From: Methylomonas koyamae
Lineage (GTDB): Bacteria; Pseudomonadota; Gammaproteobacteria; Methylococcales; Methylomonadaceae
Assembly (NCBI RefSeq): GCF_019669905.1
Contig: NZ_AP019777.1
Coordinates: forward strand, 4,796,955-4,860,954
Reading direction: 5' to 3'
Length of the DNA: 64,000 nucleotides
A program made the position numbers and the translations under genes. A model generated the notes under the pieces. It worked only from the letters and a program-made list of their open reading frames with translations, had not been told where the DNA came from and did not search any database. Positions 18,420 through 28,287 of the stretch are shown one piece after another (the stretch's first letter is position 1; every line of letters begins with the position of its first letter).

Positions 18420-19020
18420 TCGTCGAATCTTGTGGAAAAATTGCGGATTAATCCGGCTTTGGCAGTTATCCACATTGTGTGGACAAGCATCAACGGCTGG
18501 GATTTACAGACTTAGTGTTAATTCATCTGTTTGAAAAAAATATAAAAAACACACTTATCCACAGTTTTTTATGGACGTAATAGTAATAACAAAAAATAAA
18601 GATCTAATAATCTATTTATGATTAGCTGTTGAGATCGGCCGGCAAATCGGACTTGCGGGGACGGAAATTTGCCGCTTTGCCAGCGCCAAGGCAACCGGTT
18701 GCTACCGAAACGAACTTTATGAAGACCGATCTATTCCAGCAACCAATTCGTTAGCACGGTAGATAGTCGGCAAACCACAATTCCGCTAAGCGGACTCGCC
18801 AGTTTCCTCCATAATAGGGAAAGCAAACTTGTTGAAAAGAATGTTGGATAATATCGGCAAAAGATGTGGACAAGTTGTAGCCATTTTGACCCTTGCCGGT
18901 TTTCCACAAATCCTCAACAAGTACGGCGACGGTTAACTTACATGTTCAATATGAAAAAAAGTTATTGATTTTGAAAGGTAATTACAGCTTATCCACAGGT
19001 TTTTTCTTCGATAGTAATAA
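18420..19020. other. oriC: probable chromosomal replication origin (oriC) with DnaA-box cluster
   Basis: Within the 750-base gap before dnaN there are three exact TTATCCACA boxes (18466-18474, 18555-18563, 18989-18997). Close variants in either orientation include TGTGGAAAA at 18431, TGTGGACAA at 18478 and 18865, and TTTTCCACA at 18900. Between them lies a very AT-rich tract (about 18530-18625, with poly-A, AATAAAGATC and TAATAATC stretches) suited to be the unwinding element. The cluster, the adjoining dnaN-recF-gyrB genes and two parS-like sites all point to the origin. Strand-composition skew was not computed. dnaA is not adjacent. Confidence 0.8.
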
Positions 19021-19041
19021 CAATAGAGAAAAGATATTGAT

Positions 19042-20145
19042 ATGAAATTTATTATTGGCAGAGATCAAATTCTCGCTCCGTTGCAACAAATCGTCAGCGT
19101 TATCGAGAAACGGCAAACCATGCCTATCCTTTCCAACGTGTTGTTGCAAGCCAGCGACGACCAATTGGTGATGACCGGTACCGATACCGAAATTCAGATT
19201 GTCTCGAAGATAAATATCGAATCAATAATAAAATCCGGGGAAATCACGGTTCCAGCGCGCAAGTTTCTGGATATTTGCCGCTTGCTGCCGCCTGCGGCCG
19301 AAATCAGTTTTGAGTTACAGGACGACAAAGTGAAACTGATATCGGGGCGCAGCCGGTTCTCGTTGAGTACATTGCCGGCCGAACACTACCCGGAATTCAA
19401 CGAATCGAACTACGAATACGATTTCGCATTGAATGCCGGCAAATTAAAGAAAGCGTTGGAAAAAACCGTGTTTTGCATGGCCAACCAGGATGTTCGCTAC
19501 TATTTGAACGGCCTGTTGCTACATATCAGCAATTCCAGATTGAAATTGGTAGCTTCCGACGGCCACCGCCTGTCGATTTACGAGGATGATATCGGCCAGG
19601 CGACCGGCTGCGAATCCCGCATCATTTTGCCGAGAAAAGCGGTACAGGAATTAAGCCGCCTGTTGGACGATACCGAAGCCGAGTTGAATATCCAATTCTC
19701 CAACAACCACATCAAACTTTATTACAAGGATGTGGTGTTCTCGTCCAAACTGATAGACGCTAAATTTCCGGATTTCAGCAAGGTGTTCAACCAGAGCTTC
19801 ATGTCGCCGCTGCTGATTCAAAAACAGTTGTTGCGCGAGGCCTTGACCCGGGTGGCGATTTTGTCCAATGAAAAGTACAAAGGCGTTACCTTCGATATTG
19901 CCGGCGACTCGTTGAAGTTAAGTACGCACAATCCAGAGCATGACGAAGCCGAGGAAGAGTTGGTTATCGATTACCAAGGCGATCCATTGACGATTTCGTT
20001 CAATTCGCAGTACATGCTGGATGCAGTGACCAATCTGGATTCGGAAATGGCGGTCTTGACCGTTGCCAGCAATGCCAGCAGTTGCTTTGTGGAAGAGCCC
20101 GAACAAGCCCTATTCAAATTCATCGTAATGCCGATGCGGATGTAA
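19042..20145 (+). CDS. dnaN: DNA polymerase III beta sliding clamp
   Basis: A 367-residue beta clamp with the standard three-domain length. It opens M-K-F-I-I-G-R-D-Q-I-L-A-P-L-Q-Q-I-V and keeps the family's typical M-P-I-L-S-N-V-L, R-S-R-F-x-L-S-T-L-P and C-terminal F-I-V-M-P-M-R stretches. The ring tethers DNA polymerase III and other enzymes to DNA. The ATG comes right after the last DnaA box of the origin. recF follows after 13 bases, so the two are co-transcribed. Expression is probably linked to the origin region, since DnaA boxes lie at the likely promoter. Confidence 0.98.
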   Translation: MKFIIGRDQILAPLQQIVSVIEKRQTMPILSNVLLQASDDQLVMTGTDTEIQIVSKINIESIIKSGEITVPARKFLDICRLLPPAAEISFELQDDKVKLISGRSRFSLSTLPAEHYPEFNESNYEYDFALNAGKLKKALEKTVFCMANQDVRYYLNGLLLHISNSRLKLVASDGHRLSIYEDDIGQATGCESRIILPRKAVQELSRLLDDTEAELNIQFSNNHIKLYYKDVVFSSKLIDAKFPDFSKVFNQSFMSPLLIQKQLLREALTRVAILSNEKYKGVTFDIAGDSLKLSTHNPEHDEAEEELVIDYQGDPLTISFNSQYMLDAVTNLDSEMAVLTVASNASSCFVEEPEQALFKFIVMPMRM

Positions 20146-20158
20146 ACAGCTTCTCGGG

Positions 20159-21232
20159 ATGACTTTGTTAAAGTTGGATGTTCTGGCGGTGCGGAACATC
20201 CAGTCCGCCAGCATTTCGCCGTCGCCGTCCATCAACTTGATTACCGGGGCCAATGCCAGCGGTAAAAGTTCGTTGCTGGAGGCTATCTTCATCTTGGGTC
20301 GAGCCCGGTCGTTTCGGACCACCCATATCAAGCAAGCCATCGCCTTCGATCAATCGCAATTGACTGTCGCTGCGCAAAACCGCCTGCAAAACGGATCGGT
20401 CAGCCATCTCGGTATTCAAATCGACAACAAACAATGCGAGATCCGCATCGACCAGGAAAACCGGCAGAAGGCGGATTTAGCTTACGCATTGCCGGTGCAA
20501 TTGATCCATCCTAAGAGCTACCGTTTGCTCGATTCGGGGCCGCAAATCCGCAGAGAATTTCTGGATTGGGGGATTTTTAACCACAACAGGAATTTTCTGC
20601 CTTGCTGGCGTAATTACAGTAAAGCCTTGCAGCAGCGCAATGCGCTACTGAAGAGTCGGCAAGTTCGGCAAATTTCGGCTTGGGATCGGGAACTGGCCGA
20701 GTACGGCCGGATGATCAAGGATTTCCGTCTGAGCTATTTAAGCGCTTTGCAACCGGTGTTTCTGGAAATGGCCGGCTATTTTTTACGGAGCGACGATGTG
20801 GCATTGCGCATCCTATCCGGTTGGGACGACAAATTGAGTTTGGAGCAAGCGTTTAAAGCCGATCTGGAAAAGGATATGCGTTACGGCTTCACCCATAGCG
20901 GTCCGCACCGCGCCGATTTCCAAACTTACCTGAACAAACGGCTGGCTAAAGATTATTTGTCGCGCGGTCAGCAAAAGTTGCTGGTATTAGCTTTGCTGTT
21001 AGCGCAAGTGACTTTGTTGAATCGGGATAGCCCCAATACCTGTTGCATTCTGATCGACGACCTGACGGCGGAATTGGATGCAGATAACAGGGCAAAATTG
21101 CTAAAATACTTGGCCGAGCTTGAATGCCAAATATTTATCAGCAGTACTGGAATAGCCGATTTCGGCGATTTAAGTAACATCGACAACTACAAGTGGTTTC
21201 ACGTGGAACACGGCGATATTAGCCAGGTTTGA
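20159..21232 (+). CDS. recF: DNA replication and repair protein RecF
   Basis: A 357-residue ABC-type ATPase with Walker A G-A-N-A-S-G-K-S-S near residues 31-39. The signature L-S-R-G-Q-Q-K-L-L is near 272 and the Walker B-like I-L-I-D-D-L-T-A-E-L-D near 300. RecF with RecO and RecR loads RecA at single-strand gaps. It sits 13 bases after dnaN and 114 bases before gyrB, the conserved order. The last codons (W-F-H-V-E-H) encode a parS-like palindrome, so the gene's end doubles as a partition site. Confidence 0.97.
   Translation: MTLLKLDVLAVRNIQSASISPSPSINLITGANASGKSSLLEAIFILGRARSFRTTHIKQAIAFDQSQLTVAAQNRLQNGSVSHLGIQIDNKQCEIRIDQENRQKADLAYALPVQLIHPKSYRLLDSGPQIRREFLDWGIFNHNRNFLPCWRNYSKALQQRNALLKSRQVRQISAWDRELAEYGRMIKDFRLSYLSALQPVFLEMAGYFLRSDDVALRILSGWDDKLSLEQAFKADLEKDMRYGFTHSGPHRADFQTYLNKRLAKDYLSRGQQKLLVLALLLAQVTLLNRDSPNTCCILIDDLTAELDADNRAKLLKYLAELECQIFISSTGIADFGDLSNIDNYKWFHVEHGDISQV
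21195..21210. promoter_or_regulatory. parS: parS-like centromere site 1
   Basis: GGTTTCACGTGGAACA, a 16-base near-palindrome centred on CACGTG, closely matches the bacterial parS consensus (TGTTNCACGTGNAACA type). It lies inside the last codons of recF. ParB is expected to bind and spread from here. Its position beside the origin is where parS sites normally occur. Confidence 0.82.
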
Positions 21233-21248
21233 TGTTTCACGTGGAACG
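21233..21248. promoter_or_regulatory. parS: parS-like centromere site 2
   Basis: TGTTTCACGTGGAACG, a second parS-type palindrome, starts immediately after the recF stop and is centred 38 bases from site 1. Two copies so close together near gyrB strengthen the reading as true ParB sites rather than chance. Confidence 0.85.
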
Positions 21249-21286
21249 AATAATAAAAACTAGAAACCTCCATCACCAACGCATGA

Positions 21287-23752
<2,466 letters not shown>

Positions 23753-23825
23753 CTGGCTGATTTCTTAATCCGTAACAGATTTGGATGTATGGAAATGGTG
23801 TCGTAAAACCATTCGGTATCCGAGT

Positions 23826-24659
23826 GTGAATGAAAAACCAACAATATTGCCGTTTTTAAAATGGGCCGGAGGGAAACGTTGGTTTGTGCAACGTCATGCG
23901 GATTTTATCCCTAAGAACTTTAGAAGGTATATCGAACCTTTTCTTGGTGGTGGATCCGTGTTCTTTTACCTTCAACCAACTTCCTCACTACTTGGCGATA
24001 CCAATCCTGATTTGATTGCCGCCTATAGCGGTATTAAAGAGAACTGGGAGGAGGTGGTGAAAAGTTTGCAATATCACAGTAGTCAGCATTCGGATGAGTA
24101 TTTCTATTTAATCAGAGGCTCACATCCCACAGATGTTATCCAACGTGCTTCGCGAATGATCTATCTGAACCGGACGTGCTTTAATGGAATTTATCGCGTG
24201 AATCTTCGCGGTGAGTTCAACGTGCCTCGAGGCACAAAGGACTCTGTTTTGCTAACCAGTGATCGTTTTGATCAGATAGCAAAGCTACTTGAAGGTGCTG
24301 ATATTCGTTCTGCAGATTTTGAGATTCTTATAGACGAGGCGCAGGCCGATGATTTTATATTTGCGGATCCGCCCTATACAGTTAGGCATAACTTCAACGG
24401 TTTCGTTAAATACAACGAAAAACTCTTCTCCTGGCAAGACCAGGAAAGATTGGCAAAAGCTTTGATTCGAGCCAAAAATCGTGGAGTTCATATCCTATCG
24501 ACAAATGCAAACCATTCGTCGATTCGGGAGCTTTACGAAGATTGCGGTTTCAATCTAAATACAACTTCACGTTTTTCTTCTATCTCGGCTTCATCAAAGC
24601 ATAGAAAGCAGTTTGACGAAATGATCATTTCTTTTACCTCAGGCGATGGACAGTCATGA
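23826..24659 (+). CDS. Dam-like DNA adenine methyltransferase (D12 class)
   Basis: About 277 residues from a GTG at 23826; the open frame extends 15 codons further to a TTG, and neither start has a strong Shine-Dalgarno. Alpha-class N6-adenine methylase motifs are in order. F-L-K-W-A-G-G-K is the SAM-binding start, F-L-G-G-G-S is motif I, and Y-L-N-R-T-C-F-N-G-I-Y is the Dam recognition-region signature. D-P-P-Y is catalytic motif IV. The protein ends with an R-K-Q-F-D-E segment. The target is probably a short palindrome, possibly GATC by similarity to Dam. Its stop overlaps the HerA start (ATGA), so it belongs to the operon with the HerA and NurA genes. Codon use is more AT-rich than in gyrB, suggesting transfer. 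Confidence 0.88.
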   Translation: MNEKPTILPFLKWAGGKRWFVQRHADFIPKNFRRYIEPFLGGGSVFFYLQPTSSLLGDTNPDLIAAYSGIKENWEEVVKSLQYHSSQHSDEYFYLIRGSHPTDVIQRASRMIYLNRTCFNGIYRVNLRGEFNVPRGTKDSVLLTSDRFDQIAKLLEGADIRSADFEILIDEAQADDFIFADPPYTVRHNFNGFVKYNEKLFSWQDQERLAKALIRAKNRGVHILSTNANHSSIRELYEDCGFNLNTTSRFSSISASSKHRKQFDEMIISFTSGDGQS

Positions 24660-26644
24660 CAGATCTTTTTCAAATGGTTAACGCTACGGCAACCCGGGGT
24701 AATCCTATCGAGGCGCTAAGAATTTTCTTAGACCGGGAGGCGCAAGTAGAGGCAGCTCGTCAGGTCGATAAAATGCGCTTTGTCGGTTACGTCTTGGAGT
24801 TAGGGTACGATGAGGCGAAGATCATTACCAGCGATCCGTACAAACTTGCCGTTGGAGGAATTCCGCGCGGTTCGTTTTTGATAATGACTCCTGTCAGTGC
24901 AGGGAATGCTCCGCCCCATTTCACTCTGCTCCGTGTGACTGGAGTATCCCCTACACCCTTGAGTAATCAAGTACAACAAACCTATTTCGAACTCCATAAA
25001 AAGTCCATGCCTGAGCTCGACCGTTGGACTCAAAGTGAACTTCAGTGGGGTGCTCTTGATTGTGATGTATTGGGTATGTTCTACGCGGATCCTACCAATA
25101 TGCAGCGCTTAGCATTCTCGGGTGATGTGAATAACGTGGTCAGTGCTCATCGCTACAAGGTTTTTGCTCCAGATGAAGCCTTGCTCAAAGTGATAGTTAA
25201 TGGAACTGTTAAGCCAGAACAGCAGTTTGAGATCGGCAGGCTACGCACTATGGAATGCGGTCTTTCCAGTAACGGCGGCATTAGCAATATTCCTGTCAAC
25301 ATATCGATCAGGGACTTCCGTGGCTGTCGAACCGCCATGTTCGGTAAAACCCGGCTGGGTAAATCCAATGTCGTCAAACTTATTGCTCAGGGCATCTTGG
25401 AATCAACGAAGTCTGACAACAGCATTGGGCAGTTAATTTTCGACATCAATGGCGAATACGCTAACGACAACCCTCAAGATGGGAATAAATCAATTCGTTC
25501 AGCTTACGAATCCCGATGCGAAGTCTATGCATTAACAAAGAGACCAGCGACCCCGTCGAAACCGCTCCGTCTTAATTTCTATGAAAAGCCTGAATCTTGC
25601 ATCGAAATCATTGCCTCGATGCTGGAGCAGGACAACAAGATGTCTAACTATGTCCGCAGCTTTGCTAACGTGAAGCTGCCATCTATTGAATCAATCGCGA
25701 CAATGGGGCCAGACGAAAAGACTCGGCCAATTAGAAAGATTCAAATGTATTGGGCAATCCTTAACAAAGCAGGATTCCAAGCAGATGAGTCACGTCTGCG
25801 TATCAAAGGTCTTACATCCAGAAACGCGAAAAATTTTGACCCACATTTCAATAATTCACTCCGAACTGCCGCATATCAGGCAGTTCGAAATTCCGCTCCA
25901 CCCAGTGAACCACAAAGCCTCGATGCATTGGTAAGTGAGCTTGAGGTAATTGCTCAATTCCGACGAGAAAACCCGAACGATCCTTCTCTCCAGTCATCAA
26001 GCGGTAAAGCAATGTTCGATGCTGATGATGCAGCGTTGCTTGAGTTTTTAAGTCCGGCAAGCGGTTCGGGCCCTACGATTTTGCGCGGATATATGGCATA
26101 TCACGCTCCTGACGCGGGTGATTTTATTGCGGATATCCTGACGCTATTGGATGCTGGAAAGACCGTAATTCTCGACCTTGGTAATGCAACAGACCAGATA
26201 CGGCGTTACTTTGCTGATATGCTGTCCAAAGCGGTCTTTAGTCATCAAGAACGGAAGTTCGTTGGCAACAATCTTGGAGGACATTTTGTTCAGCTCTATT
26301 TCGAAGAAGCCCACAACCTATTCCCACCTCAGTCAAAAGATTTGACTGGTGTGTATGCCAGGTTTGCGAAAGAGGGGGCTAAATTCCACATAGGCATGGT
26401 GTACTCAACACAATCACCTTCAACGATCAATAGTGAACTTCTAGCACAAACTGAAAATTTCTTTGTTGGTCATCTTTCAAGCCAGGATGAAACAAGGAGC
26501 CTCTCTCGAGTCCAGATAGCATTTTCAGGGATTGAGGACGACATTCTTCGGGCTAAAACTCCGGGTTACATGCGAATGCTGACTATGTCACATCGATTCG
26601 TTATACCGGTTCAAGCGCATCGCTTCGAAGCTACCTCATCTTAG
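24656..26644 (+). CDS. HerA-like hexameric ATPase / DNA translocase (DUF87)
   Basis: A 662-residue P-loop ATPase of the FtsK-HerA superfamily. An N-terminal beta-rich HAS-barrel-like part (to about residue 215) precedes Walker A G-K-T-R-L-G-K-S at 230-237. F-D-I-N-G-E-Y at 262-268 is the HerA-specific block. A long helical insertion follows, then F-E-E-A-H-N (Walker B) and Y-S-T-Q-S-P-S-T-I-N with L-S-S-Q-D-E-T as sensor region. HerA proteins form hexameric rings that pump DNA and drive NurA nucleases in archaea and some bacteria. It overlaps the methylase by four bases and precedes the nuclease by 11. The pairing suggests a complex acting on DNA ends or unmodified DNA. Confidence 0.85.
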   Translation: MTDLFQMVNATATRGNPIEALRIFLDREAQVEAARQVDKMRFVGYVLELGYDEAKIITSDPYKLAVGGIPRGSFLIMTPVSAGNAPPHFTLLRVTGVSPTPLSNQVQQTYFELHKKSMPELDRWTQSELQWGALDCDVLGMFYADPTNMQRLAFSGDVNNVVSAHRYKVFAPDEALLKVIVNGTVKPEQQFEIGRLRTMECGLSSNGGISNIPVNISIRDFRGCRTAMFGKTRLGKSNVVKLIAQGILESTKSDNSIGQLIFDINGEYANDNPQDGNKSIRSAYESRCEVYALTKRPATPSKPLRLNFYEKPESCIEIIASMLEQDNKMSNYVRSFANVKLPSIESIATMGPDEKTRPIRKIQMYWAILNKAGFQADESRLRIKGLTSRNAKNFDPHFNNSLRTAAYQAVRNSAPPSEPQSLDALVSELEVIAQFRRENPNDPSLQSSSGKAMFDADDAALLEFLSPASGSGPTILRGYMAYHAPDAGDFIADILTLLDAGKTVILDLGNATDQIRRYFADMLSKAVFSHQERKFVGNNLGGHFVQLYFEEAHNLFPPQSKDLTGVYARFAKEGAKFHIGMVYSTQSPSTINSELLAQTENFFVGHLSSQDETRSLSRVQIAFSGIEDDILRAKTPGYMRMLTMSHRFVIPVQAHRFEATSS

Positions 26645-26655
26645 GGAGTATTGCG

Positions 26656-27999
26656 ATGCCATATTCAGCCGGAGCAAGATTGCCAGGGGAATCAGCCTCA
26701 AAACTCGGCCACTTGGCGGTTATCCAAAGTGATTGGGTACGCGCATTAGTGAATGAGTTCGAAGCTGCCAAGACTGAGGAAAAGGATCCAACAAATACGC
26801 TTTGGGAGACCTACAATTCAGAGGGTGTAATACCACTACGAAATGTTTGGGCAGTTGATGGCTCGTTTGTTTCTATTCAATCAGAACAAAAGCCTCCGCG
26901 AGAAGTTGCATTTGTTAAAGCAGCCTTGTTGACTGTTGATCGCGTCCGCCTCGAAGCGATAGACAAAGACCATCCTCATCCACTACTGCTCCAGGATGTC
27001 CTGACCGGAAGTGCCGTCTTCCACGCTACTGTTTTTCCGTTGAAGAACGTTAGAACAGTACTTGGTACTAACTACGATGCGGTAAGGCATATCGTTCGCG
27101 ATTCGATGAAAATTGACGAGGGTGGCGCCTTCTATGAAACGCTGAAGTGGATTGCTTATAAGAAATGGGACAAGGCCAGTAAATCTACTTCGCCAGGGTT
27201 TCAGTGTCCCCACTGCCACGAGGATATTGTCCAAGGACTGCCACACGATGCAGACGAAGGTGTATGTCCAAACTGCTCGAAGACAGTATTCTTGACCGAT
27301 ATGATCGGGTTTCATCTCGATATGGACGAGGAAAGTGCTCCCGATTCCGTGGCATCTGCCTACATGTTGATTATGGAAACCCTGATGCTATTTACTGCAA
27401 TTCGCGTGCTGTGGGGACATACCGACAAAAGTCTTGTCACTGACACCCTGTTTATCAAGGACGGCCCACTTACGCTGCGAAGTCAGTACTCGAAGTTAGT
27501 CCCAAACATTCGAGCCTTTTTACAGCACGCGAAAGATAACGCTAGACCAGTACATGTAATAGGTCAGGAAAAAAGTGGTGCCTTTTTCGATCATTTGGCA
27601 TCAATAGTCCGCTTTGCGCAGCCACATGAACGTGACCAATTGCCTTCGTTTGCCGTGCTGTCGCACGAATTTGTACGCCGGGAAGTTCACCGATCCCCGG
27701 ATCTTGCTAATCCTTACGGGAAAAGAACTAATTGGGGTGAGAAGATCTACCTAAAGATTGATCCGGGTACATACATGGTTTTGAACATACCAACGGGAGA
27801 ATATCTGGATGATGTTTCGATGCCAACTAAGGAGCAGCTAATTGGACTGCAACGCATAATTGCCACGATCCCGAGTCTGGTTAGTCATAAGTTTGAGGGA
27901 GCTTTGTTTCCAGTGGAACTTGCAAATGGAATCGCATCGATGTCCAGTTACCCCTCTGCTAGTATTCTACAGAGATTTATCAATGAGCAGACACCATAA
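26656..27999 (+). CDS. NurA-like 5'-3' nuclease with zinc ribbon
   Basis: A 447-residue protein with a NurA-type RNase H-like core. W-A-V-D-G-S at 65-70 carries the first metal Asp (D68). F-I-K-D-G-P-L near 266-272 carries a second acidic site (D269). G-Q-E-K-S-G follows at 303-308, and L-S-H-E-F-V...P-Y-G-K closes the active region. Between these motifs sits a four-cysteine zinc ribbon, C-P-H-C at 184-187 and C-P-N-C at 204-207, which is not part of minimal archaeal NurA. Its start has AGGGAG upstream and lies 11 bases past the HerA stop. It is presumably the nuclease driven by that ATPase. Family assignment is from motifs only. Confidence 0.75.
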   Translation: MPYSAGARLPGESASKLGHLAVIQSDWVRALVNEFEAAKTEEKDPTNTLWETYNSEGVIPLRNVWAVDGSFVSIQSEQKPPREVAFVKAALLTVDRVRLEAIDKDHPHPLLLQDVLTGSAVFHATVFPLKNVRTVLGTNYDAVRHIVRDSMKIDEGGAFYETLKWIAYKKWDKASKSTSPGFQCPHCHEDIVQGLPHDADEGVCPNCSKTVFLTDMIGFHLDMDEESAPDSVASAYMLIMETLMLFTAIRVLWGHTDKSLVTDTLFIKDGPLTLRSQYSKLVPNIRAFLQHAKDNARPVHVIGQEKSGAFFDHLASIVRFAQPHERDQLPSFAVLSHEFVRREVHRSPDLANPYGKRTNWGEKIYLKIDPGTYMVLNIPTGEYLDDVSMPTKEQLIGLQRIIATIPSLVSHKFEGALFPVELANGIASMSSYPSASILQRFINEQTP

Positions 28000-28287
28000 A
28001 TGCTCCAGAACTTACGGTTGTTGATTCAGTCGTTCCTGTTTTAGAAATAAATAGTCTACCCAGCCAGCATTTAGGCTGAGTAGTATAAGCAGCATCGTAC
28101 TAGCAAGCCTTGGCGTTAATGTTGCCGTACCATAAGAGTAACCCAGTCAGAACTCCTTCCAAAAAATCTAATTTTTTACACAAGTTATTGATTTTTTTTG
28201 AGCATTAAACTTTAGTCAAGCATTTAAATCGAAGTTTATTGGTAGTACAAACTCCACAAATCCCAAAGAATAATCTCACGCGCAAGT
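28000..28287. other. intergenic region between convergent operons
   Basis: About 290 AT-rich bases between the nuclease stop and the convergent 796-residue gene. It has no ORF, tRNA or clear hairpin with U-run. The low GC content matches the preceding island more than the following operon, so the island's right boundary may lie here. Confidence 0.4.
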
